From positions 1 through 64,000 of the forward strand of contig WBOU01000010.1 of assembly GCA_009268125.1 (NCBI GenBank): a stretch of DNA of 64,000 nucleotides, read 5' to 3'. The position numbers and the translations under genes were made by a program. Shown piece by piece: positions 6,718 through 15,378 of the stretch. The stretch comes from Chloroflexia bacterium SDU3-3 (GTDB lineage: Bacteria; Chloroflexota; Chloroflexia; Chloroflexales; Roseiflexaceae). The notes under the pieces are model-generated. The model did no database searches, was not told the origin of the DNA, and worked only from the letters and a program-made list of their open reading frames with translations. How positions within the stretch are numbered: the first letter of the stretch is position 1; each line of letters starts with the position of its first letter.

Positions 6718-8718
6718 CTACTTCAGCGGCTCAAGCGCATCCAGCGCAGGGATGAACAGGCTGCTGTAGATCTCGTCGTGCGAGGCCTTGGGGCTGACCA
6801 CCAGCACCACGTAGGTCTCGCCGCCATCCTCGGCCAGGGCCAGGTCGCCGATCTCACCCTGGATGTTCAGCGTGTAGAGCTTCCAGGTGAGCTTCGCGCT
6901 GGTGTGGTCGCCCGAGGAGGCCACGTCATCGGTGATGCTGAACTGCTGCTTGAGCAGGTCGAGCGTCTGTTCGGCGCTCTGGGCGGCGCGGAACTGCAGG
7001 ATGGCCAGGTCGCCGGTCTTGTTGGCGTAGGCCACGTCGCTCACCTGCTCCCAGCCCTCGGGCACCACGCTCTTCACGTGGCCGTCGGTGATCTCCACGC
7101 TCTTCAGCGTGATCGGCCCCTCGGGCACGGCGAACTCGGGGCCTTTCAGGTCGGCGATGCAGGCCGAGTCAGGCTGCTTGGTCGGGTCATCCAGAAAGGC
7201 GGTGGTGATGTCGGTGGCGCAGCCGCCATCCACACTCTGGCCGTGGCCATAGCCGGGGAAGTTGAAGTAGAAGCTCTTCGTGAGCGTCTTGGCGGCCTCC
7301 TCGGCGTCGGCGGGCGGCGTGGCGGGGTCGTACTCGCCCGAGAGCACCAGGGTGGGCAGGTCGCTACTCACGGCCTGGTTCTCGTCGGCCGGGGCCTTGC
7401 CCGCATCCCAGGCGTTACAGATCGGGGTGTAGTTGCCCGCATCGAACAGGCCGCGCTGCTCGGGGTAGGCATCGTCGGCGGCGGCCAGCTGCTCGGAGGT
7501 GTCGAAGGGGATCTCCTCGTTGCAGCGCACGGTGTAGAGCATGCCCACACTGATGTCTTTGTTCTGCATGGTGCTCAGGTAGGCCAGCCGCACCAGCAGC
7601 GAGTAGTCCTTGCCCGCCGCCGCATCGGCGATCGCGCGCGGCATCAGCGGGATGGCGCTGGTCTGGTAGAGCGCGAAGAACAGCGTGCCGATCACGCTAT
7701 CGCCGCTCAGCAGCACCTTGTAGGTCTTGCCGTCATCCGGGTCGGTGGCCTCCTCGGTCACCGGGTTGGCGTTCAGCTGGTCGACCAGCTTGTAGAAGGT
7801 GTCCTTCAGGTTGGGGTAGGCCGTGTTGCAGGCCTCGTCCTTGGCGCAGCCCTCGAAGAAGGTGGTAAACGAGCGATTGGCATCCACCGGGGTCTCGGCC
7901 TCGCTCGACTGCAGCGGCACGACAGAGTCGAGGATCACGCTGCGGATGCCATCGGGGTGCTCGCGCATGGCCGTGAGCGCGAGGCGCGTGCCATACGAGA
8001 TGCCGTAGACGTTCCACTCCTTGTAGCCCAGCGCCTGGCGCAGGTCGTCCAGGTCGGCGGCGCTCTCCACGCTGTTGTAGGCGGTGAAGTCCACCCCCTC
8101 TTTGGCCAGCCGGTCGTGGCACTTGAACAGCGCATCGTTGATCCGCTTGGTCGACTCCTCCAGCGTGTAGTGCTTATCCAGCTGGTAGTAGGCCTCGTCG
8201 GTATACTCCTGGCAGGCCAGGCTTGGCTCCGAGTAGCCGGTACCGCGCTGATCGAAGATGATAAAGTCGCGGTCGCCCGCGATCGGCGCGAAGATCCGCT
8301 CGAAGTTCTTCGACCAGCCCGAGAGCGCGTTGCCGCCGGGGCCGCCCTCCAGGTACACGATCGGGTCGGGCTTGGGGTTCTTGCTGGCGGTCTTGAAGAT
8401 GCCGACGGCGATCTTCACCGTGCGCCCGTTATCCTTGGTGCGGTTCTCGGGCACGGTCAGGAAGCCGCACTCGACATCCAGGCCGCTGGGAACCTCGAAC
8501 ATGCACTTGGCACTGGCGTAGTTGCCATTGCCCTGGGCTGCGGCGGTGGCGCTTGGCTCGCCGCCTGCGGTGGCCTCGGGCGAGGCGGCTGGCGCGGCGG
8601 TCTGGCCAGCCGCCACCGTGGCCTGGGGCTGCGGGGTGGCCTGCCCAGCCGAGGGGCCGAGCGAGCATGCAGAGAGCAGCGTGCCGATAAGCAGCGCGCC
8701 GAAAAAGCGAGAACGCAT
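6718..8718 (-). CDS. S33 tripeptidyl-aminopeptidase-like lipoprotein
   Basis: An exported serine hydrolase of 666 residues. Residues 1-18 are a lipoprotein signal ending in the lipobox LLSAC (Cys18), followed by a low-complexity Ala/Thr/Pro linker to about residue 64. The catalytic domain shows oxyanion GGPGG (125-129), DQRGTGYS (156-163), nucleophile Ser241 in GISYG, Asp464 in GEYDPATPP and His492 in GYGHG, the pattern of prolyl tripeptidyl peptidases with a TAP-like C-terminal lobe. Residues from about 545 form an extra domain that I do not recognise. ATG 8718 has AAGGAG somewhat far upstream (12-base gap); GTG at 8754 would spoil the signal peptide. Probable role: trimming of peptides outside the cell. 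Confidence 0.88.
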   Translation of the reverse strand: MRSRFFGALLIGTLLSACSLGPSAGQATPQPQATVAAGQTAAPAASPEATAGGEPSATAAAQGNGNYASAKCMFEVPSGLDVECGFLTVPENRTKDNGRTVKIAVGIFKTASKNPKPDPIVYLEGGPGGNALSGWSKNFERIFAPIAGDRDFIIFDQRGTGYSEPSLACQEYTDEAYYQLDKHYTLEESTKRINDALFKCHDRLAKEGVDFTAYNSVESAADLDDLRQALGYKEWNVYGISYGTRLALTAMREHPDGIRSVILDSVVPLQSSEAETPVDANRSFTTFFEGCAKDEACNTAYPNLKDTFYKLVDQLNANPVTEEATDPDDGKTYKVLLSGDSVIGTLFFALYQTSAIPLMPRAIADAAAGKDYSLLVRLAYLSTMQNKDISVGMLYTVRCNEEIPFDTSEQLAAADDAYPEQRGLFDAGNYTPICNAWDAGKAPADENQAVSSDLPTLVLSGEYDPATPPADAEEAAKTLTKSFYFNFPGYGHGQSVDGGCATDITTAFLDDPTKQPDSACIADLKGPEFAVPEGPITLKSVEITDGHVKSVVPEGWEQVSDVAYANKTGDLAILQFRAAQSAEQTLDLLKQQFSITDDVASSGDHTSAKLTWKLYTLNIQGEIGDLALAEDGGETYVVLVVSPKASHDEIYSSLFIPALDALEPLK

Positions 8719-9689
8719 AGTGATCAGAGGCTCCTTCCTGGCGATGGGTAGCACCCCACCGCGTACAATCTGACAGGCACATCATACCATTTTCAGCCGC
8801 CCGACGTCGGCCATGGCGCGCGCACCAGCAGCGCCAAAGCATTCTCGTTCGGGGGTGGGTAAAAAAACATGGCAGAATCAGGGAAGTGCAAGCATCTCAC
8901 GTCTAGGCGCGGCAAGATGTTGCGATCGCGCCAGGCGACCATGCGGGTTGCAAAAACCATTATCGACGCGATATACAGGCTGCCGAGGTTCCGCTAGGAA
9001 AAAGCAGCCAGCCTGCGCTAAAGGCGGCGTTCTTGCTACGGTGAGGATTATGGCCAGTTGGCATCTCGGTACGCCTTCGCCGGATGGGCGAGGCCGACAT
9101 GATGCTTGCACAGCTCGACATGACGCTTGCACAGCTCGACATGATGCTTGCACGGCTCAACATGATGCTTGCACAGCTCAACATGATGCTTGCACGGCTC
9201 AACATGACGCTTGCACGGCTCAACATGATGCTTGCACAGCTCGACATGATGCTTGCACGACTCAACATGACGCTTGCACAGCTCGACATGATGCTTGCAC
9301 GGCTCGACATGATGCTTGCACGGCTCGACATGATGCTTGCACGGCTCGACATGATGCTTGCGCCGCATCCAAATGCCCATAGCCAGTTCACCGGCCCGCC
9401 ACACAAAACCGCTGGCCCCTGGTGCGCGCCTTCCGGCGGCATAGCGCCAGCAGAGCACAGGAACATCTGCTTGTCCCACTGGCAGATTGATGGCTTGGCG
9501 GTATGCGCTCCCGTTTTCTTCCCTGCGTATGCTCGCGCCTTCATGGTATTCGTATTCTTTTGCTCCCTTGGTGGATTGGCAGCTTGATGGTAAACCATGT
9601 GACAGCGCAGCCATCCTAACCCGCACGCAAAACATCCCCGCGCTACGCATAACCATGGTATGATAGAGCATCGTTTGCAGCTGTACCAT
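8719..9689. other. Non-coding region with tandem repeat
   Basis: Nearly 1 kb between two divergent genes without a convincing gene. It contains the 21-base tandem array at 9096-9362 and, at 9033-9043, TTGCTACGGTG, which also begins the second array at 63162. Long frames on both strands exist only because the repeat length is a multiple of three. A TATGAT hexamer at 9659-9664 might serve the PH-domain gene. Confidence 0.7.
9096..9362 (+). repeat. 21-base tandem repeat array, 12 full units
   Basis: Twelve complete 21-base units begin at 9096 and a partial thirteenth runs to about 9362. The unit contains ACATGATGCTTGCAC and CTC. Units differ only at four positions (unit positions 1, 8, 17 and 18), and every difference is a transition (G/A or C/T). 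There are no spacers, so it is not a CRISPR array. Confidence 0.95.
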
Positions 9690-10238
9690 ATGACACCCAG
9701 ATCCGTACCGACATTTGAAGCGGCACCGCTCGACAGCTACGCCGAGCGGATCACCACCGGGGTCGCCATGCTCGGCGGCATCCTGATGCTGCCCGCGCTC
9801 TTCTCCTACCTCAGCCGCATCCCGATCCCGGCGGCGGTGGTGGCGGTCGGCATCGCGGCGGCCCTGGCGATCTTCCTGCTGCTCAACTACGCCATCCAGC
9901 CCACCCGCTACGAGATCGGCGCGACCGAGCTGATCATCCGGCGGCGGCTATGGCGGCGGGTGCGGCTGCCCTACAAGCAGCTGCTGGGGGTCTCCGAGGC
10001 GGCGGCCATGGCCGAGGTGCCGCGCGTTGGGCTGCGCTCGGCCTTCAACGCCGGGGTGTTCGGCTACGAGGGGCCATTCCAGCTGCAGCCCTACGGCAAG
10101 ATCGCGCTCTCGGCCACCAACCGCGAGCGGCTGGTAGCGCTGGCGCGGATCGACCACATGCCGCTGCTGATCAGCCCGGCCAAGCCGCGCGACTTCGTGG
10201 CGGCGCTGCGCGAGGCGCTGCAGCGGGCCGACCCATAG
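9690..10238 (+). CDS. Membrane protein with bacterial PH-like domain
   Basis: A protein of 182 residues. Two hydrophobic helices fill residues 25-75 (GVAMLGGILMLPALFSYL and a second Ala/Val-rich segment), then a soluble part follows that begins YEIGATELIIRRRLWRRVRL. This strand pattern, two membrane helices followed by a beta-rich domain with a tryptophan/arginine hairpin, is that of the bPH family of membrane-anchored bacterial PH domains. No enzymatic motif is seen. The start is uncertain: ATG 9690 or ATG 9660, neither with a good Shine-Dalgarno. The next gene starts 57 bases downstream on the same strand, so the two may be co-transcribed. Confidence 0.7.
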   Translation: MTPRSVPTFEAAPLDSYAERITTGVAMLGGILMLPALFSYLSRIPIPAAVVAVGIAAALAIFLLLNYAIQPTRYEIGATELIIRRRLWRRVRLPYKQLLGVSEAAAMAEVPRVGLRSAFNAGVFGYEGPFQLQPYGKIALSATNRERLVALARIDHMPLLISPAKPRDFVAALREALQRADP

Positions 10239-10294
10239 CGCGCGGCGGCGGCCACGCGGGGCGGTGGCCAGCAGCCCGCAGACCGGACAAAGCT

Positions 10295-10864
10295 ATGCCG
10301 CAGTTCCCACAAGCCAGCCAGCTAAGCCTGCCCTGCCGATTCGCACAGGTGGTGCCCGGCGCGCTCCACGCCGACGGGCGGCGCTACCTGCCGCTGCTGA
10401 TCTTCAGCCTGCCCGGCGGCCTGCAGCTGGGCGTGGTCGACCGCCACCACCGCGTCGATCTGACCCAGGCGGGCCGCGAGGGCAGCGCCCAGCTGGTATT
10501 CCTGCTCAGCACCATCCGCATGCAGCAGGGCGAGCGCCACGCAGGCCTGCAGGCCGAGCCAGATCTGGGCGGCAGGCCCAGCACCCAGCCCACCGCCAGC
10601 GGGCGCGTGCTGGCCGTGCCATCGTGGGAGACCGAGAAAGAGCACCTGCCTTACGAGATGATGTACACCGAGCTGCTGCTCGATGTGGGCCTGGGGGTGA
10701 TCGGGGTGCGCACCCATATGACGGCCCAGCGGCTCGATGAGGCGCTGGGCCAGCCGCAGCTTGCGGCTGGCGACTGGATCGATGTCGGGCGCTCGCGGAT
10801 CGATATTCTGGCATTCCTGCCCAGCGCGGGGGGCCAGCAGGGCGCAAGCGCCACATCACCCTAG
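10295..10864 (+). CDS. Hypothetical protein
   Basis: A 189-residue protein that I do not recognise. There is no signal peptide or membrane helix. Alternating hydrophobic residues in GRRYLPLLIFSLPGGLQLGV and later VGLGVIGVRTHM suggest a beta-rich core; the C-terminal tail is Gly/Ala/Ser-rich. The codon pattern is strongly G/C-ending like its neighbours, which supports a real gene over the overlapping frames. The start is ATG 10295, without a clear ribosome-binding site. It sits between the PH-domain gene and the formiminotransferase, all on the plus strand with short gaps. Confidence 0.6.
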   Translation: MPQFPQASQLSLPCRFAQVVPGALHADGRRYLPLLIFSLPGGLQLGVVDRHHRVDLTQAGREGSAQLVFLLSTIRMQQGERHAGLQAEPDLGGRPSTQPTASGRVLAVPSWETEKEHLPYEMMYTELLLDVGLGVIGVRTHMTAQRLDEALGQPQLAAGDWIDVGRSRIDILAFLPSAGGQQGASATSP

Positions 10865-10906
10865 GGAACTAGCTGGTTCAGCCATCTTAGTCTGCATCAC
10901 AAAACC

Positions 10907-12346
10907 ATGATCGAATGCATCCCTAACTTCAGCGAGGGCCGCCGCCCCGAGATCATCCACGCCATCGCCGACGCCGTGCGCGCCGTCTCGGGCGCATATG
11001 TCCTCGACATCCACATCGACCCCGACCACAACCGCAGCGTCATCACCTTCGCAGGCGAGTTCGACGCGCTGGCCGAGGCCGCCTTCCGCGCCGCCGAGGC
11101 CGCCACACTGCTGATCGACATGAACCAGCACAAGGGCCAGCACCCCCGCATCGGCGCGACCGATGTGATGCCCTTCGTGCCTCTGCGCGGCGCGACCATG
11201 AACCAGTGCATCGAGCTGGCCCGCCTGGTCGGCAAGCGCATCGGGGCCATGCTCGACATCCCGGTGTATCTCTACAGCGCCGCCGCCACCACGCCCGAGC
11301 GCCGCGAGCTGCCCAACCTGAGAAAAGGCGAGTACGAGGGCCTGCGCGACAGCATCCAGCACGACCCCGCCCGCGCCCCCGACTACGGCCCGGCCCGCAT
11401 GGGCACCGCCGGCGCCACCGTGATCGGCGCGCGCGAGCCGCTGATCGCCTACAACCTCTTCCTCAATACCAGCGACGTGTCGATCGCCAAGCATGTGGCG
11501 CGCGCGGTGCGCGGCTCCTCGGGCGGGCTGCGCGGCGTGCGCGCCCTAGGCATGCTGGTGGGCGGGCGCGCCCAGGTCTCCATGAACCTAGTGGACTACC
11601 GCCACACGCCCATCCACCGCGCGGTGGACATGGTGGCCCGCGAGGCGGCGGCCTACGGCGCGCAGGTGACGGCGGGCGAGCTGGTGGGGCTCATCCCCGA
11701 GGACGCGCTGATCGAGGCGGGCAAGGTGGTGCTGCGCCTGCCGCACCTGGCCGACGCCCAGATCCTTGAGCGCAGGCTGGCCCAGGCGATCGAGATCGAC
11801 AACGAGCGCAAGAACGCCAAGACCCTGCGCGCCCGGCTGGCGGCGCGGCGGGCCGAGCAGCGGTCGAACCACAACGGGGCCGCCAGCAACGGCACTGGCA
11901 GTCCGCCCTTCCCGCTCGAATCGCAGATGGACACGCTCTGGTCGCACTCGGTGCAGGCCCTGGCCGCCGCCGTGCAGGAGCTGACATCGGCTGGCATCCA
12001 AGAGCGGGTGCGCGCCATGCTGCGGGTGCTCGGGCGCGAGCTGATCGAGCTGACCGAGGAGGAGCGCTCGCCCAACGTCACGGTGCGCGCCCAGGCCCTG
12101 CTGCTGATCGCCCGCCGCGCGGTCAAGGCCACCGAGTCGCTGGCCTCGCTGGCCGCCAGCGACGAGACCTCGCGATCGATCATCGTAGTGCATCTGGCCC
12201 ACTCGGTGGCCACCACCGCCCGCCTGCGCGCGCTGGACATCCTGCCCCAGCTTGAAGAGCAGCAGCGCCAGCTGCTCGACCAAGAGTTTGCTATCTACAC
12301 CCAGCGCGCCCGCGATTTGCTCGCGCGGATCGACCCCCTGGCCTAG
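10907..12346 (+). CDS. Glutamate formimidoyltransferase with an unrecognised C-terminal helical extension
   Basis: Residues 1-310 match glutamate formiminotransferase, which moves the formimino group of formiminoglutamate to tetrahydrofolate in histidine breakdown. It starts MIECIPNFSEGRR and has GQHPRIGATDVMPFVPL with the likely catalytic His79; the middle part around residues 190-290 is also conserved. Classical FTCD enzymes continue into a cyclodeaminase domain; this one does not. Instead residues about 315-479 are a linker (SNHNGAASNGTGS) and a long helical domain, rich in Leu, Ala, Glu and Arg, that resembles no cyclodeaminase motif. No other hut gene is nearby, so the pathway role is inferred only from the family. 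Confidence 0.85.
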   Translation: MIECIPNFSEGRRPEIIHAIADAVRAVSGAYVLDIHIDPDHNRSVITFAGEFDALAEAAFRAAEAATLLIDMNQHKGQHPRIGATDVMPFVPLRGATMNQCIELARLVGKRIGAMLDIPVYLYSAAATTPERRELPNLRKGEYEGLRDSIQHDPARAPDYGPARMGTAGATVIGAREPLIAYNLFLNTSDVSIAKHVARAVRGSSGGLRGVRALGMLVGGRAQVSMNLVDYRHTPIHRAVDMVAREAAAYGAQVTAGELVGLIPEDALIEAGKVVLRLPHLADAQILERRLAQAIEIDNERKNAKTLRARLAARRAEQRSNHNGAASNGTGSPPFPLESQMDTLWSHSVQALAAAVQELTSAGIQERVRAMLRVLGRELIELTEEERSPNVTVRAQALLLIARRAVKATESLASLAASDETSRSIIVVHLAHSVATTARLRALDILPQLEEQQRQLLDQEFAIYTQRARDLLARIDPLA

Positions 12347-12430
12347 TACGGTGGCATACCATGTGCAGAAGCCAAAGCGGCACCATAACACCACCTATCA
12401 CGATCCAAGAGCGCATTCTAGCGCACTGTT

Positions 12431-12459
12431 TTGACGCTCGCCTTTGATTGTGATAAGAT
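12431..12459 (+). promoter_or_regulatory. Sigma-70-type promoter of the blue copper protein
   Basis: TTGACG at 12431-12436, a 17-base spacer, then TAAGAT at 12454-12459, 44 bases before the start codon at 12503. Confidence 0.75.
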
Positions 12460-12502
12460 ACACAGGTGCCTACGAAGGCACAAAGTGAAGAAAGGACAGA
12501 AA

Positions 12503-12955
12503 ATGTTCTCGAAGGTTCGTACCCTGATGGCGGGCGTCGCGGTTGTTGGCGCATTCGCCCTTTCGGCATGCGGCGGCGGTGGCGGCGGCGGTGGCGGCGG
12601 CGGCCTGACCCTCGACACCGGCGACGCGATCTCCTTCAAGGAGACCAGCCTGAGCGCTGCTGCAAACACCCCCGTCACCCTGACATACAACAACAAGTCG
12701 GCTGGCCTGCAGCACAACTTTGTGCTGGTCAAGGGCGGCGACGATGTGGCTGCCGAGGTCAACACGGCGGGCCAGGGCGAGGCCGACTACGTGCCGAAGG
12801 GCAACGAGAACGTGCTTGCCGCAGGCACCGTGCTCGACAGCGGCAAGAGCGAGACGATCAACATCCCGGCGCTTCCGGCGGGCACCTACACCTACATCTG
12901 CACCTTCCCCGCGCACTACGACGCCGGCATGAAGGGCACGCTCACCGTCAAGTAA
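12503..12955 (+). CDS. Auracyanin-like blue copper lipoprotein
   Basis: A small cupredoxin of 150 residues. Residues 1-23 are a lipoprotein signal with lipobox ALSAC (Cys23), followed by eleven glycines (24-34) as a flexible tether. The type 1 copper ligands are all present: His71 in LQHNF, Cys133, His138 and Met143 in CTFPAHYDAGM. The Cys-x4-His-x4-Met spacing is that of auracyanins, the membrane-tethered electron carriers of Chloroflexota between alternative complex III and its acceptors. It is predicted to sit outside the cytoplasmic membrane. Start ATG 12503 follows GAAAGGA. It is monocistronic, with its own promoter (12431) and terminator (12982). Azurin/plastocyanin-type carriers are the alternative naming. 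Confidence 0.88.
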   Translation: MFSKVRTLMAGVAVVGAFALSACGGGGGGGGGGGLTLDTGDAISFKETSLSAAANTPVTLTYNNKSAGLQHNFVLVKGGDDVAAEVNTAGQGEADYVPKGNENVLAAGTVLDSGKSETINIPALPAGTYTYICTFPAHYDAGMKGTLTVK

Positions 12956-12981
12956 GCGCGCCCAACGCCACAGGCACACCC

Positions 12982-13028
12982 AAGGCAGAAGGCTCGGCCG
13001 CCAAGGCCGCCGCCATCTGCCTTTTCTT
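12982..13028 (+). terminator. Terminator of the blue copper gene
   Basis: AAGGCAGA pairs with TCTGCCTT and an inner CGGCC/GGCCG stem stacks above it; TTTTCTT follows. It overlaps the stop codon of the convergent small gene. Confidence 0.8.
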
Positions 13029-13239
13029 ATGTCAGCTCCGGCATCTCCACCGGATCCTCGCGCGGCTCGCACACCCCGCAGAACAGCGCCCGCGCCGTCA
13101 CCACCGCCTTCTGCTTGCCCTTCACATCGGCATAGAGCGCCACAATATGCGGTAGCTCGCGGGCGTGATCCTTGCACACCGCCCGACCGCAGAACACACA
13201 CGCCCCATGCGCCGGGCGCTCGCAATGCCAGCAGTTCAT
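13027..13239 (-). CDS. Small zinc-ribbon / B-box-like protein
   Basis: A 70-residue protein, too small to judge by length alone, but with a clear metal-site pattern: CWHC at 3-6, CVFC at 14-17, then Cys and His in VCKDH, and a C-terminal FCGVC pair. This order (C-x2-C-x7-C-x2-C then C-x2-H) is like the B-box-type zinc fingers found in small bacterial and archaeal proteins. Start ATG 13239 is preceded by AGAGGGG at good distance; the longer frame upstream has no such site. The function is unknown; binding to protein or nucleic acid is plausible. Confidence 0.75.
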   Translation of the reverse strand: MNCWHCERPAHGACVFCGRAVCKDHARELPHIVALYADVKGKQKAVVTARALFCGVCEPREDPVEMPELT

Positions 13240-13372
13240 TCTATCCCCTCTTACAGCCGAATCTCGCCCTGAGCAAATCGTCAGGAAAAGCGAAGAAAGC
13301 AATACTTCACAGGAACCCTGCCCGATAGTAGTATAACGCCGATCTTTTCTTTTATTGGAAAGGTATGCGACT

Positions 13373-15028
13373 ATGAAGGCGTCTTGGCACTGGAAGCTCA
13401 CCATTCTTGGCAGCACGATCGCCTGCGCAGCCATGATGGGCATGCAGGCGGCCCAGGCCACCCCCCCCAGCAGCGCAGCGGAGACACTGGCCGCCCAGGG
13501 TGCGGCGGCACAGGGCAGCGAGTATGCCTTCACCATCGACCACGAGGATGGCGCAGGCATGTACCGTGTGGCCACCGGCAAGCTGGTGCGCAACCTGATG
13601 CCGGGCGATGATCTGCGCCCAACATGCTCGATCGCCGCCGGTGATGACAATGTGGTGTCGATCGCCAAGGCCTACAGCGGCAGCCGCGCTCAGATCTTCC
13701 GTTTCAACGCATCGACAGGCCGCTATATCACCACCCTGTCCCCTGACGCCGAGCTGGGCTGCCCCAAGCTGCTAGCTGGCGAGGGCCGCACGCTCTACGC
13801 GCTCAGCACCAAGCTGAAGCTCTACCAGATCGACCCCAAGACCGGCGATGTGATCGGCACGCTGTTTGATCTTTCCAGCGCCTACCCCGATCCTTCCACG
13901 CCTTCGTTTACGGCGAGCGATGTGAAGATCGGGCCACATGGCTATATCTATCTGCTTGATAATCTCAACAAGGTAATCGTGCGCTTCGACCCGCGCGCCA
14001 AGGCATTTCTCAGCCCGGTTCGGCTGGATGCGGCAGGCCAGGCGCTCGGCTGGGAAATGGCCTTTGCCCCTGATGGCAGCTTCATCACCATCGAAGATCC
14101 GGTCAATCGCACCGGCACATCTGGCCCCTACAAGGGGAAGATCTTTCATTTCTCCACCAGCGGCGCGCTGCTGAGGGCGGTTGAGACCGACATCGAGCTG
14201 GCAAACTGCATCACCTACGGCCCCAAAGATACGCTGTATGTCTGCGACCAGCACGACATCAAGCGCTTCTCGTGGCCGGATGGCAAGCCATCGGGCAGCT
14301 TCCTGAAGAAAGATCTGACGACCGATCTGGTCTTCGCGGGGCACGGCAAGAGCCGCCACCACCACCGCGCCACCATGGGCGTGGTGCAGCGCGCCCAGCC
14401 CAGCGGCGCGGTTCGGACGGGCGAGCAGCTGACCTACACGATCGTGGTGCGCAACCACGGGCAGGGCAGCAGCCAGACCACCCGCGCCACGCTGGGGCTG
14501 GACCCCGCGCTGGTGCAGCTGCTCAGCGCCAGCTTCAGCCGGGGCGACTCGTGGGTGCGCGAGGCCTCGGCCAGCCAGGTCACGCTTAGCTTCGGCCCCA
14601 TGCGCCCCGGCGACACCCTGACCGCCACCGTGGTGCTGCAGGTGCTGCCCACCGCGCCCGTGGGCGCCACCATCGGCGGGCGGCTGACCACATCGTGGGA
14701 TGATGCGGCGGACGGCGGCGCGGGCCAGAGCAACCTGGCCCAGGTGACGGTGGCCGAGCAGGCCGCCAGCGCCCCCGCCGCCACCCTGGCCATCGCCACG
14801 GCGGACGGCGGCCTGCGCATCCGCGCCCAGGGCTTCATCCCGGGCGAGCCGGTGGCGCTGTGGGCCAACACCACGGGTGGCGCGGTCGCCGAGCTGCCCC
14901 GCACCGCCGCCGACGATGAGGGCGCGCTCGACGCCACGCTGGCCCCGGCAACCCTGGCCCCTGGCAGCTTCGCCTCGCTGGTCGCCCACGGCGTCTGGAG
15001 CGGCACCGAGCTGGTGGGCGCACCGTAG
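13373..15028 (+). CDS. Secreted beta-propeller protein with DUF11-like C-terminal domain
   Basis: A 551-residue exported protein. Residues 1-29 are a signal peptide ending QAAQA. Residues 45-330 form a propeller-like region with repeated strands such as GYIYLLDNLNKVIVRFDP and DTLYVCDQHDIKRFSWPDG, resembling NHL/SMP-30-type repeats. A short His-rich hinge (SRHHHRA, about 343-349) leads to a domain of the DUF11 type (GEQLTYTIVVRNHGQGSSQT, near 366-385), an Ig-like fold common in cell-surface proteins. The start ATG 13373 follows AAAGG; a TTG at 13355 is in frame. A strong terminator lies 43 bases downstream. No enzymatic motif is seen; surface or matrix role inferred. Confidence 0.7.
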   Translation: MKASWHWKLTILGSTIACAAMMGMQAAQATPPSSAAETLAAQGAAAQGSEYAFTIDHEDGAGMYRVATGKLVRNLMPGDDLRPTCSIAAGDDNVVSIAKAYSGSRAQIFRFNASTGRYITTLSPDAELGCPKLLAGEGRTLYALSTKLKLYQIDPKTGDVIGTLFDLSSAYPDPSTPSFTASDVKIGPHGYIYLLDNLNKVIVRFDPRAKAFLSPVRLDAAGQALGWEMAFAPDGSFITIEDPVNRTGTSGPYKGKIFHFSTSGALLRAVETDIELANCITYGPKDTLYVCDQHDIKRFSWPDGKPSGSFLKKDLTTDLVFAGHGKSRHHHRATMGVVQRAQPSGAVRTGEQLTYTIVVRNHGQGSSQTTRATLGLDPALVQLLSASFSRGDSWVREASASQVTLSFGPMRPGDTLTATVVLQVLPTAPVGATIGGRLTTSWDDAADGGAGQSNLAQVTVAEQAASAPAATLAIATADGGLRIRAQGFIPGEPVALWANTTGGAVAELPRTAADDEGALDATLAPATLAPGSFASLVAHGVWSGTELVGAP

Positions 15029-15071
15029 CGCCTGCCACAAATCCATCGGGCCAACCATTTCTGGAAGGTCG

Positions 15072-15113
15072 AAAAAGAGCCACTCAATATTGGGTGGCTC
15101 TTTTTATTTTATT
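15072..15113 (+). terminator. Strong rho-independent terminator
   Basis: AAAAAGAGCCAC pairs with GTGGCTCTTTTT around a short AT-rich loop (ends TTTTTATTTTATTT). It closes the secreted propeller gene; the flanking A run makes it work in both directions. Confidence 0.92.
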
Positions 15114-15378
15114 TTAGCACACAAGCACATATAGCATAGACATATCCAAAATAATAAACACCATGCTATTTCTACGCATATTATTCACAACTATACGCTA
15201 TTTTGTACGCAATATTAATAATATCATCCAATTTCCAGAATACCTTCTCTCTATTTACATTATCTAACCATACCTTTTGCATTCATCCGGATAAAATCAC
15301 ATAAAATAGTGGAAGCACACCTAGTAAAACACTACACTATTCTCATATAAGAAGTGCTTTACTACAAAGGATGTGTCT
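15114..15378. other. AT-rich non-coding island
   Basis: About 265 bases with a base composition unlike the rest of the window, with many TATA-like stretches (for example ATATTATTC, AATATTAATAATAT) and no gene. It separates a terminator from the small gene at 15379 and probably holds the promoter for the 15379-17093 pair, but no single hexamer pair stands out. Confidence 0.7.

Noticed and set aside
9096-9362. Possible CRISPR array
   Set aside because: Units are directly adjacent with no spacers, and no cas gene is present.
8960-9689. Long open frames on both strands across the 21-base repeat, with heptad-like patterns such as LDMMLAR that look like coiled coil
   Set aside because: The repeat length is a multiple of three and its unit lacks stops, so all frames stay open; there is no ribosome site and the frames contradict each other.
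13027-13668. 213-residue minus-strand frame containing the zinc-ribbon protein
   Set aside because: The upstream part overlaps the signal peptide region of the secreted gene and lacks a start site; only the 70-residue C-terminal part with AGAGGGG before ATG 13239 is supported.
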